Source: AV40 sp035568175 (GTDB lineage Bacteria; Verrucomicrobiota; Verrucomicrobiia; Chthoniobacterales; UBA10450). Taken from it: a stretch of DNA of 64,000 nt. Under the pieces are notes generated by a model that was not told the DNA's origin, searched no databases, and saw nothing but the letters and a program-made list of their open reading frames with translations. The stretch is taken from contig DATMON010000015.1 in assembly GCA_035568175.1 (NCBI GenBank), forward strand, positions 92,885 through 156,884, written 5' to 3'. Shown in pieces: positions 1 to 6,152 of this stretch (positions are counted from its first letter, which is position 1; every line of letters begins with the position of its first letter). Made by a program: the position numbers and the translations under genes.

Positions 1-90
1 TCCGAGCTGCGTCATTAAGTCGGCCAACGCTTCGACATCGGCGGCTTCGGCCGCGCGAATCGTAAGATCGACATCTTTCGGGTCAGGCAT
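1..90 (-). CDS. GNAT-like N-acetyltransferase, N-terminal fragment
   Basis: The reading frame starts at the ATG at 90 on the minus strand and runs off the left edge, leaving 30 codons. The peptide starts MPDPKDVDLTIRAAEAADVE and continues with ALADLM, which looks like the first strand and helix of a GNAT acetyltransferase. The start overlaps the cysNC stop (GCATGCCTGA arrangement), so the two are translationally coupled at the end of the cysD-cysNC operon. The substrate cannot be told, and only the fold's beginning is visible. Confidence 0.5.
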   Translation of the reverse strand, partial: MPDPKDVDLTIRAAEAADVEALADLMTQLG

Positions 91-1999
91 TGGACTCTTC
101 CGGGTTTAGTCGCGGCAACAGCCCTTCAAGAATTGTCGCGACTGATTCGTTCACCGTTTGTCGATCGGTGTGAACGATGATCTCAGCGTCATCGGGCGGT
201 TCGTAAGGCGCGTCGATTCCGGTAAACTCGCGGATCTCTCCCGCGCGCGCTTTCTTGTAGAGATTTTTTGGATCGCGCGCTTCGCACACTTCCAGTGGCG
301 CATCCACGAAAACTTCCACGAACTCGGCATTGCCTTCGAGTGCGATCTCTCGCGCGCGGCGGCGATCCATTCGGTAAGGTGAAATGAACGCTGTAATCGC
401 CACCACACCCGAATCGGCCATTAGTTTCGCGACTTCGCTCACCCGACGAATATTTTCCACCCGGTCTTCCGGTGAAAATCCGAGATTGGAATTCAAGCCG
501 TGGCGAATGTTGTCCCCGTCGAGCACATACGTTTGCATTCCGCGCGCGAAAAGTTCGCGCTCGAGCGCTTGGGCGATTGTCGATTTTCCTGCGCCGGACA
601 ATCCGGTAAACCAGACCACCGCGCCGCGATGCCCGGTTCGCGCCGCCCTCGTTTCCGCCGTGATCTTTCCTTCGACCCAGAAAATATTTTTGCTCTTGGC
701 AACGGTGCGATCGGTGTAAACTCCGCCGAAAATTGTGCCGCCGCCGCAAATCCGGCCATCGTCGATAATGACAAAACGCCCGAGCTTTGGAATTCGATCG
801 TGATTGTCGATGACCAGCGGGCTGCGCGTTTGAAGTGTAAGCCGGCCCACTTCGTTGCGCTCGAGTTGTTCGCGCTTGTCTTTCGTTGCCTCGAGCGTCG
901 ACGAATCCATCACTTCGTCGATTGAAACGATTTCGCATTTCACTTGCTGCGTCGCCAGACGCAGGTCGTAAGGACGACCAGCCCGCATCGGCTCGCGCAC
1001 GATCCAGAACACATCGGCATGAACCCGGTTCGCCTCGATCGGAGTGTCCGTTTGATGCGAAGCAACGTAGCCGCGTTCGACGAAAATTTGTTCGGTCAGC
1101 GTGATCCCGATTGAATCGCCGGCAACCGCTTCGCCATCGCCATTTCCGCCCCATTCTTCAATCGATTGCACTTTCGAAGCTTTATTGGCCGGCGAAAAAA
1201 CCAATTCGTCCCCCACCCTGAGTTTTCCAGTCTCGATTCGGCCGGCAATGATGCGCCGGTCATCGAATCGATAAACATCCTGCACGCAAAATCGCAATGG
1301 AAGATCGATATCGGCGCTTTGCGATTCCAACAAGTCGAGCGCTTCGAGCACGCTCGGACCGCGATGCCATTTCATTTTCTTGCTCGCGCTCGCGACGTTG
1401 TCCCCATTCTTGGCTGACGCGGGAACGAAGACACGGGCTTCCAGTCCGAGTTCTTTAAGAAACTTTCGATATCCCGTTTCGATCTCCTCAAATTTTTTCT
1501 CCGAGAAATCGGCCAGATCCATTTTGTTGATCACAACGATCAGTTGCTTGATCCCAAGCAAGCTCAGCAAATATGCATGCCGCCGGCTTTGTTCGCGCAC
1601 ACCTTCGTTCGCAGCGATGACGAGCACGGCGGCATCCGCCCGCGATGCGCCGGTGATCATGTTCTTCAAGAACTCCTTGTGCCCTGGCGCGTCGATGATG
1701 ATGTATTTTCGCCGCTTGGTTTTGAATCGGATCTCCGTCGTATCGATGGTGACGTTCTGCTTTTGCTCCTCCAACAGCGCATCGAGCACGAACGCGAACT
1801 CAAATTCCATTCCTTCCGCGACGCACGCTTTCTTCACCATGTCGATCTTGCCTTCCGGCAACGAGTCGGTGTCGTGCAAGATTCGGCCGATCAATGTCGA
1901 TTTTCCGTGATCGACGTGACCAACGAACACGACGCGAAGCGGCATCTTCGCATCGATACTCGATCCTCGATTCTGGATGCTGGATGACTGCGTTTTCAC
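83..1999 (-). CDS. cysNC: Bifunctional sulfate adenylyltransferase subunit 1 / APS kinase (CysN-CysC fusion)
   Basis: This 638-residue cytoplasmic enzyme activates sulfate: the GTPase half stimulates APS formation by CysD and the C-terminal kinase makes PAPS. Residues 20-235 are an EF-Tu-like G domain with GHVDHGKS (27-34), DAPGH (103-107) and NKMD (158-161). Beta-barrel domains 2 and 3 follow to about 440, then APS kinase with P-loop GLSGAGKST (466-474), DGDNIR (494-499) and FTGIDAPYEPP near 592. It lies just downstream of cysD, its partner. The first 18 residues are encoded by a phrase-like intergenic repeat (CATCCAG, GATCGAG units), so the ATG at 1945 (MPLRVVFVG) is a realistic alternative start. 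Confidence 0.95.
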   Translation of the reverse strand: MKTQSSSIQNRGSSIDAKMPLRVVFVGHVDHGKSTLIGRILHDTDSLPEGKIDMVKKACVAEGMEFEFAFVLDALLEEQKQNVTIDTTEIRFKTKRRKYIIIDAPGHKEFLKNMITGASRADAAVLVIAANEGVREQSRRHAYLLSLLGIKQLIVVINKMDLADFSEKKFEEIETGYRKFLKELGLEARVFVPASAKNGDNVASASKKMKWHRGPSVLEALDLLESQSADIDLPLRFCVQDVYRFDDRRIIAGRIETGKLRVGDELVFSPANKASKVQSIEEWGGNGDGEAVAGDSIGITLTEQIFVERGYVASHQTDTPIEANRVHADVFWIVREPMRAGRPYDLRLATQQVKCEIVSIDEVMDSSTLEATKDKREQLERNEVGRLTLQTRSPLVIDNHDRIPKLGRFVIIDDGRICGGGTIFGGVYTDRTVAKSKNIFWVEGKITAETRAARTGHRGAVVWFTGLSGAGKSTIAQALERELFARGMQTYVLDGDNIRHGLNSNLGFSPEDRVENIRRVSEVAKLMADSGVVAITAFISPYRMDRRRAREIALEGNAEFVEVFVDAPLEVCEARDPKNLYKKARAGEIREFTGIDAPYEPPDDAEIIVHTDRQTVNESVATILEGLLPRLNPEESNA

Positions 2000-2002
2000 G
2001 CG

Positions 2003-2130
2003 ATAAATGACGAATCAAACCCGAATGACCAAATGACGAACGTTGCCTGCGCGATTAACGACCATCGTGAACAAAGCGACGACCACAGCAATTCGGATTT
2101 GGTCATTCCTTCGTCCTTCGTCATTCCTAA
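2003..2130. repeat. Phrase-like inverted repeat (TGACCAAATGACGAA type)
   Basis: The cysD-cysNC gap holds two complementary low-complexity arms. One near 2020-2040 reads GAATGACCAAATGACGAA; the other, near 2098-2128, reads TTGGTCATTCCTTCGTC and continues similarly. Together they can form an imperfect long hairpin. No reading frame is evident inside. Similar phrase-like arms with other unit sequences recur in other gaps of the window. Confidence 0.6.
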
Positions 2131-2148
2131 GATTATCCAATATCGGCT

Positions 2149-2970
2149 TCACAAGAAGCCGCGTGCCCGTAATTTCTGCATTGCGTTGCGCTCGTAATGA
2201 TCCTGGGCGCGGCCGGCGCGCTCGCCGACTTTCGTCGCCTCAAGTTCGGCAATGATCTCGTCGATGTTTGATGCGTTGCTTTCAATCGGATGGGTGATCG
2301 GACTGCAGCCTAACGAACGAAACCGTTTCCCGTTTCGCGAGAAATACATTTGCGGGATCGGAATTTTCTCTTGCTGGATGTAGCGCCAGACATCGACCTC
2401 GGTCCAATCGAGCAATGGTTGAATGCGCACGTGCTCGCCTTTGGCCGGGCTGGTCGCGAATTGTCCCCAGAATTCCGGCGGTTGATCCTTGTAATCCCAT
2501 TCGAACTGCGCGTTGCGCGGTGAGAAGTACCGTTCCTTCGCCCGGGTCGGATCTTCGTCGCGACGGATTCCGGTGATCAGCGCGTCCCATTTGTATTCGG
2601 CGAGCACTTGTTGGAGCGCGACCGTTTTCAATTCGTGCGTGACCGTGACCGGGTCGTGCGTTTCATAACCGATCCCGCGTTCGCGCGCTTCGCTGTTGAT
2701 CTTCACGATCAGATTCAAATTGTGATGCTTTTTCGCCCATTCCCGGAACTCGATCATCTCGGGAAATTCGTAGGTCGTGTCGATGTGTAGGACAGGAAAC
2801 GGCACTCGGCCGAAGAACGCTTTCCGCGCCAGCCAGATCAGCACGTTCGAATCTTTTCCCATCGACCAGGGCATGGCGATGTTCTTGAACGCGTGATACG
2901 CCTCGCGAAAAATGAAAATGCTCTGATTCTCTAGCTCGTCGAGATGAGACCGGTGCCGTGTTTGCTTCAT
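2149..2970 (-). CDS. cysD: Sulfate adenylyltransferase subunit 2
   Basis: CysD is the catalytic ATP-sulfurylase subunit (PAPS reductase-like, N-type ATP pyrophosphatase fold) making APS from sulfate and ATP with CysN. The 273-residue protein contains the PP-motif region WSMGKDSNVLIWLARKAF, LHIDTTYEFPEM, GIRRDEDPTRAKER and the C-terminal RSLGCSPITHPIES. The start chosen is MKQTRHRSHLDELE at 2970, which matches the family N-terminus. The longer in-frame extension to 3051 would run through a hairpin repeat (2987-3007) and is unlikely to be coding. cysNC follows on the same strand after a 149-bp repeat-containing gap, so the two probably form one operon. Confidence 0.95.
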   Translation of the reverse strand: MKQTRHRSHLDELENQSIFIFREAYHAFKNIAMPWSMGKDSNVLIWLARKAFFGRVPFPVLHIDTTYEFPEMIEFREWAKKHHNLNLIVKINSEARERGIGYETHDPVTVTHELKTVALQQVLAEYKWDALITGIRRDEDPTRAKERYFSPRNAQFEWDYKDQPPEFWGQFATSPAKGEHVRIQPLLDWTEVDVWRYIQQEKIPIPQMYFSRNGKRFRSLGCSPITHPIESNASNIDEIIAELEATKVGERAGRAQDHYERNAMQKLRARGFL

Positions 2971-2986
2971 CGATTCTGTTAGGTAG

Positions 2987-3007
2987 GGGCGGTTCACCGA
3001 ACCGCCC
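2987..3007. repeat. Short perfect hairpin upstream of cysD
   Basis: GGGCGGTTC and GAACCGCCC form a perfect 9-bp stem around a 3-nt loop, 17 bp upstream of the chosen cysD start. The rest of 3008-3188 shows no gene. The hairpin looks like a REP-type intergenic palindrome or a regulatory/terminator element. No T-tract follows it. Confidence 0.5.
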
Positions 3008-3188
3008 GCCACGCGAGTCATGACAATCACCGAGCGGGCGATTGAGGTCAATCCACTGCCTCAAAAGCGGTTAAGCGTTGAGGCAAAGTCTGACATTAAA
3101 GGGAGCACTATCAGATGCACTATCGGGAGCGTAATCACCCCTACCCGATTTGCCTTGCGCGCTCGGTAGCGAAACCTAACGTTTCGAC

Positions 3189-3722
3189 GTGGCTGAACAC
3201 GCGACTGCGTACGATTCCAAAATCGAAGGCAACGTGATCTTTACCCGGCTCGATGCGGCCTTTAATTGGGTCCGCAAGAATTCGCTCTGGCCGATGCCGA
3301 TGGGGCTCGCCTGTTGCGCGATTGAATTAATGGCCACGGCTGCGTCGCGGTTCGATATCGCCCGGTTCGGCGCCGAAGTGATGCGGTTTTCGCCGCGGCA
3401 ATGCGACGTGATGATCGTTGCCGGCACCGTCACCTACAAAATGGCGCTGGCGGTGAAACGAATTTACGAACAAATGCCGGAACCCAAGTACGTCATCGCC
3501 ATGGGCGCGTGCGCCTCTACCGGCGGTATGTATCGCTCTTACGCGGTGCTACAGGGAATCGATCAACTTCTGCCGGTTGATGTTTACATTTCCGGTTGCC
3601 CGCCGCGTCCGGAAGCACTCCTGGCTGGCCTGATGAAGTTGCAGGAAAAGATTTCGGGCGAAAAATCGTTCGCCGCGCAAAAGCCGGCGCTGACCAAGAA
3701 ACTGAGCGAGGTGTTGGTATGA
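3189..3722 (+). CDS. nuoB: NADH-quinone oxidoreductase subunit B
   Basis: NuoB carries the terminal N2 [4Fe-4S] cluster of complex I, next to the quinone site. The 177-residue protein has the family signature: GLACCAIELM with the tandem cysteines, then GACASTGGMY and GCPPRPEALL supplying the other ligands. The start is GTG at 3189. It is followed by nuoC after a repeat-containing gap. No nuoA precedes it (cysD is divergent upstream) and no nuoD follows, so this is an isolated nuoBC pair. Confidence 0.95.
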   Translation: MAEHATAYDSKIEGNVIFTRLDAAFNWVRKNSLWPMPMGLACCAIELMATAASRFDIARFGAEVMRFSPRQCDVMIVAGTVTYKMALAVKRIYEQMPEPKYVIAMGACASTGGMYRSYAVLQGIDQLLPVDVYISGCPPRPEALLAGLMKLQEKISGEKSFAAQKPALTKKLSEVLV

Positions 3723-3732
3723 ATCGGCGCGA

Positions 3733-3794
3733 TTGTAGGGCAGGCGCTCCGCCTGCCTTTTCTTTAGATGGCAAGCGATGCGCTTGCCCTACAA
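3733..3794. repeat. MITE/REP-like palindrome between nuoB and nuoC
   Basis: The segment begins TTGTAGGGCAGGCGCTCCG and ends with the complementary GCGCTTGCCCTACAA, so it is bounded by near-perfect terminal inverted repeats. Internal GGCAGGCG/CGCCTGCC pairing makes it foldable. A low-complexity CAACTMTCAAC tract lies at about 3800-3833, directly before nuoC. No coding potential is evident. Confidence 0.6.
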
Positions 3795-3837
3795 TTTCCC
3801 CTCAACTCTCAACTATCAACCCTCAACTTTCGGCCAA

Positions 3838-4410
3838 ATGACGGGAAAAGAACTTCTCGATTCGTTAGGCAAATTGTTTGGGCACAAGCTTCAAAGCAAG
3901 ACTGAATTCCGCGGTGAGACGACCTACACCATTCGGTCGGGCGATCTCCAGGAAACGGCAAAGTTCTGCCGCCACGATCTCTCGTTCGATTACTTGATCG
4001 ACATCACCAGCATCGACAATTTCGGCGAAGACCCGCGGTTTGAAATTGTCTACGAGCTTTACTCGATGACTCTCGCAGTTCATCTAAGATTGAAACTGAA
4101 AATCTCCGAAGACGAAGAGGTCGACACTGTTTCGGACATTTGGCCGACCGCGAATTGGCACGAACGCGAGATCTACGACATGATGGGCATCAAATTCAAA
4201 GGTCATCCCGATCTGCGTCGCATCCTGATGTGGGACGGCTATCCGTTCTTCCCGTTGCGCAAGGAATTTCCACTGGAAGGTCTTCCCAGCGAAATGCCCG
4301 ACGTCGCGTTTACCAAAGCCGCATCACTCGAAGGCGGCCCGTTCGTCACTAGGCCAAGCACTGCCACAACCAAAGACCGCGAACCCCGCGCGAGGCCACC
4401 GGAGTTGTGA
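3838..4410 (+). CDS. nuoC: NADH-quinone oxidoreductase subunit C
   Basis: NuoC is a peripheral-arm subunit of complex I. The 190-residue protein has the family signature ANWHEREIYDMMGIKFKGHP followed by DLRRIL, and the DYLIDITSID segment earlier. The start chosen is ATG at 3838 (MTGKELLDSLG); the 20 codons before it are encoded by repeat sequence. The C-terminus is a low-complexity tail (STATTKDREPRARPPEL) rather than a fusion to NuoD. The attC array starts within 10 bp of the stop codon. A TCGTTAGGC word encodes Ser-Leu-Gly near the N-terminus. Confidence 0.93.
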   Translation: MTGKELLDSLGKLFGHKLQSKTEFRGETTYTIRSGDLQETAKFCRHDLSFDYLIDITSIDNFGEDPRFEIVYELYSMTLAVHLRLKLKISEDEEVDTVSDIWPTANWHEREIYDMMGIKFKGHPDLRRILMWDGYPFFPLRKEFPLEGLPSEMPDVAFTKAASLEGGPFVTRPSTATTKDREPRARPPEL

Positions 4411-4418
4411 AGCTTCTT

Positions 4419-4456
4419 GAGTTAGAAGAGACTTTTTCGTCTAACTCTCGTTAGGT
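4419..4456 (+). other. Left boundary of the cassette array (half attC or attI-like)
   Basis: GAGTTAGA (4419-4426) and TCTAACTC (4440-4447) form an inverted repeat with a 13-nt loop, followed by TCTCGTTAGGT, which matches the R' end of the downstream attC sites. No matching R'' box or inner arm is visible upstream, so this is either a truncated attC or an attI-like junction. The hairpin could also terminate nuoC transcription. Confidence 0.5.
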
Positions 4457-4465
4457 GTTGCGCTG

Positions 4466-4687
4466 ATGAGATACACTCTACCCATTCTTTTTGCCATTCT
4501 TGGGATCCTCGTCGCCTTTTTGCCGCCGAGATTGCTGCTATCGTGGGATAGGCGGACCGGATATTGGATTTACAAGCGGATGCTGGACTCCACTGGAGAC
4601 GACGCTCGCGCGATGCGGGCTGCTGGCATCTTCTATAAGGTCTTTGGTGCTGCTGTCGCCATTTTCGCACTGTCGTTTCTCATGTGA
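4466..4687 (+). CDS. Cassette 1: small two-helix membrane protein
   Basis: This 73-residue cassette product has two predicted membrane segments: about residues 4-25 (LPILFAILGILVAFLPPRLL) and about 54-73 (IFYKVFGAAVAIFALSFLM). A short basic and acidic loop (RRTGYWIYKRMLDSTGDDARAM) lies between them. The ATG sits 10 bp after the GTTAGGT box, as expected for a cassette gene. I do not recognise the family. Cassette 3 has the same topology but no clear sequence identity. Confidence 0.7.
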   Translation: MRYTLPILFAILGILVAFLPPRLLLSWDRRTGYWIYKRMLDSTGDDARAMRAAGIFYKVFGAAVAIFALSFLM

Positions 4688-4715
4688 TCGGACGTCTTCA
4701 CTCGCGATTACAAAC

Positions 4716-4838
4716 ACCTAACCAAGCGCTGGAGCGAACCGCTGACCGGCAAGAAACCTAAGATAACATGCCTACTGACCACAGACCACAGGTGCCGCCC
4801 GCTCTCGTCAGCGGTCGCTCAGCTAATTCTCGTTAGGC
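4716..4838 (+). other. attC recombination site 1
   Basis: R'' is ACCTAAC (4716-4722) and R' is GTTAGGC (4832-4838). The left inner arm GCGCTGGAGCGAACCGCTGAC pairs with GTCAGCGGTCGCTCAGCT on the right with a few unpaired bases, the bulged arrangement typical of folded single-strand attC sites. The 123-bp length is in the long-attC class. Confidence 0.88.
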
Positions 4839-4845
4839 CTTACTT

Positions 4846-5445
4846 GTGCTACGCCGTTTGCCTCTGTTATCAGCTGTTGTCGGAGCCCTCTTGCTGTGGC
4901 TGGAGGCGCGTAGCTGCTGCTTCGATACAGTTCCCTTTCCCGGGCCAGGTCTGACCGACAAGCTGCTCGCGGACATCGGTTCGCGCGGCGGGTATTACCT
5001 CCGATTGGATGTCCCGAAAGCGGACGAGACGCTTGCGATGGGCCCGGAGACAATTCGCTGCTCCCTTGACGTTACGCTAACCCCGCCGAAGGGGCGGCCG
5101 ATCCATTGCAGTATTGGGTCGTTCTTTCGGTATGCCGCATTTGGATTTGCCAAGCTTCAGTTGTATCAGAGTTCTGCCGGCAGATGGGATCTCGCACCTG
5201 GACGGTATACGATCGAAATCGCCAGCACTGGGCCGTGCAGTGAGGTTGCCAAACGCGGCGGCGCTCTGACGCTCGCGCAAGAGGTCACTCGTCCTACCGA
5301 AACTTATCTCTGGAGCACGTTCCGGCATTACATCGGCGTCATGTGCTTGTCAGGCGGTCTCTTTGCTCTCATCGTTGTCGAGATCACCACCAGGCTAAGC
5401 AGGCGCTCCAGCCAACCGCTGGCCGGCGCGAAAATTCCCACGTAA
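4846..5445 (+). CDS. Cassette 2: membrane-anchored protein of unknown function
   Basis: This 199-residue product starts at GTG 4846, 8 bp after the attC1 GTTAGGC box. It has an N-terminal hydrophobic segment or signal anchor (residues 4-20, LLSAVVGALLLWLE), a central extracytoplasmic-looking region with several cysteines (CC at about 23-24), and a C-terminal membrane helix (about 162-183). The last ~17 codons run into attC2, giving a tail rich in Arg, Ser and Pro, as often seen in cassette genes. No family is recognised. Confidence 0.7.
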   Translation: MLRRLPLLSAVVGALLLWLEARSCCFDTVPFPGPGLTDKLLADIGSRGGYYLRLDVPKADETLAMGPETIRCSLDVTLTPPKGRPIHCSIGSFFRYAAFGFAKLQLYQSSAGRWDLAPGRYTIEIASTGPCSEVAKRGGALTLAQEVTRPTETYLWSTFRHYIGVMCLSGGLFALIVVEITTRLSRRSSQPLAGAKIPT

Positions 5446-5515
5446 TGACTTCAACAGTTCAGTTTGCAGCACGGCTCGGTCTCGCCAGCGGCGGCTGAGC
5501 TTGTTCTCGTTAGAT
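5393..5515 (+). other. attC recombination site 2 (degenerate R'' box)
   Basis: R' is GTTAGAT (5509-5515). The R'' position reads GGCTAAG (5393-5399) rather than RYYYAAC, with the final C replaced by G. The inner arms CGCTCCAGCCAACCGCTGGC and GCCAGCGGCGGCTGAGC are complementary. The 123-bp length equals that of site 1. The altered R'' box may lower recombination here. Confidence 0.82.
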
Positions 5516-5522
5516 CTACGCG

Positions 5523-5750
5523 ATGTTATTTAAGATAGTCGGAGCGATTGTTCTGCTGATACCAACGGCTTTCGGCCTTTACATGCTACTTGCATCAGCA
5601 GATCGACTGTTCCGTGGAGTTCGGTGGTTGCCGCTGCCAGAAAAGGGCACAGCGCTTTATTCAGTGCTCCTCACATTTTGGAGAGCTCTTGGCGTTTTCG
5701 CGCTGTTGTTCGCTGCCTTCGGTGCTTACATCGTTTTCTTTCATTCGTGA
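5523..5750 (+). CDS. Cassette 3: small two-helix membrane protein
   Basis: This 75-residue product starts at ATG 5523, 8 bp after the attC2 GTTAGAT box, and ends 8 bp before attC3. It has two membrane segments, about residues 4-26 (KIVGAIVLLIPTAFGLYMLL) and about 51-73 (FWRALGVFALLFAAFGAYIV), joined by a short loop. No family is recognised. The form fits the many small membrane proteins carried by environmental cassettes. Confidence 0.7.
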   Translation: MLFKIVGAIVLLIPTAFGLYMLLASADRLFRGVRWLPLPEKGTALYSVLLTFWRALGVFALLFAAFGAYIVFFHS

Positions 5751-5757
5751 TCAACCG

Positions 5758-5881
5758 ATCTAACCATGCGATGGAGCGAACGGCGGACCGCTGTACGCTC
5801 TACTTTTGAGATGACTTCGACACTTTCACTCCGAGCGACGCGCGCTCTCGTCCGTCGTCGCTCAGCTTGTTCTCGTTAGAT
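5758..5881 (+). other. attC recombination site 3, right end of the array
   Basis: R'' is ATCTAAC (5758-5764) and R' is GTTAGAT (5875-5881), mutually complementary. The inner arms GCGATGGAGCGAACGGCGGA and TCCGTCGTCGCTCAGC pair. The last 15 bp (CTTGTTCTCGTTAGA) match attC2 exactly, which indicates sites from one lineage. No further cassette gene follows. Confidence 0.85.
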
Positions 5882-5895
5882 CAGTGCTGTCCTGA

Positions 5896-6006
5896 CTAGT
5901 CGCGCAAAATCAGCAGCTGATGTTTTCCGGTTTCTAAAACGTCTTCGTGAGTAAGTTTTTCTTTGGAGAGGCCGGCAGCGAGATTGGTCAGGTGGACAAG
6001 CCGTCT
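5896..6006 (-). pseudogene. C-terminal remnant of purine nucleoside phosphorylase
   Basis: The minus-strand frame ending at the TAG at 5898-5896 reads LVHLTNLAAGLSKEKLTHED followed by VLETGKHQ. This matches the conserved C-terminal block of PNP-I family phosphorylases (TNLAAGIS, LSHEEVLETG) as I recall it. No upstream part of the gene is present: the frame loses similarity at about 6010, where a dispersed GCAGAGCGAAGGATCTCTGATC repeat begins. It is interpreted as a truncated gene left next to the cassette array. Confidence 0.6.
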
Positions 6007-6009
6007 CTT

Positions 6010-6152
6010 TGATGCCGGGTTTGCTCGTTGTCATCCTGCAGAGCGAAGGATCTCTGATCATTTCTTTAGAAGCGAAAGGCAAGCAATCAGAGATGTTTCG
6101 GTCCGATGCCGGACTGGCACTTAAACGGCCAATAGGGCCGTGGCTACAACAA
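6010..6152. repeat. Repeat-rich gap: GAGCGAAGGATCTC unit and GGGCCGTGGCTACAAC unit
   Basis: The segment carries CATCCTGCAGAGCGAAGGATC (6034-6054), related to the arms of the 15128-15238 repeat, and AATAGGGCCGTGGCTACAAC (6132-6151), identical over 16 bases to the right arm of the 36892-36953 palindrome. No gene is visible. Confidence 0.5.

Larger units (their letters stand above)
4419..5881 (+). mobile_element. Integron cassette array without integrase (CALIN), three cassettes
   Basis: Three reading frames, all on the plus strand, are separated by three attC sites of 123-124 bp with R'' (RYYYAAC) and R' (GTTRRRY) core boxes. The spacing is regular: each start codon lies 8-10 bp after the preceding GTTRRRY box, and each stop lies just before or inside the following attC. 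No tyrosine recombinase with integron-specific features is present in the window, so this is a CALIN or a distal part of a larger integron. The array abuts the nuoC stop on the left and a purine nucleoside phosphorylase remnant on the right. Confidence 0.85.

Noticed and set aside
189..1154. Long overlapping frames on the other frames of cysNC and similar shadows elsewhere
   Set aside because: They are Arg-rich, have no family pattern, and overlap strongly supported genes; they reflect the GC bias of the third codon position.
4419..4447. A rho-independent terminator of nuoC
   Set aside because: The T-run lies in the loop rather than after the stem and the sequence continues into the attC-like end TCTCGTTAGG, so an array boundary fits better; termination remains possible.
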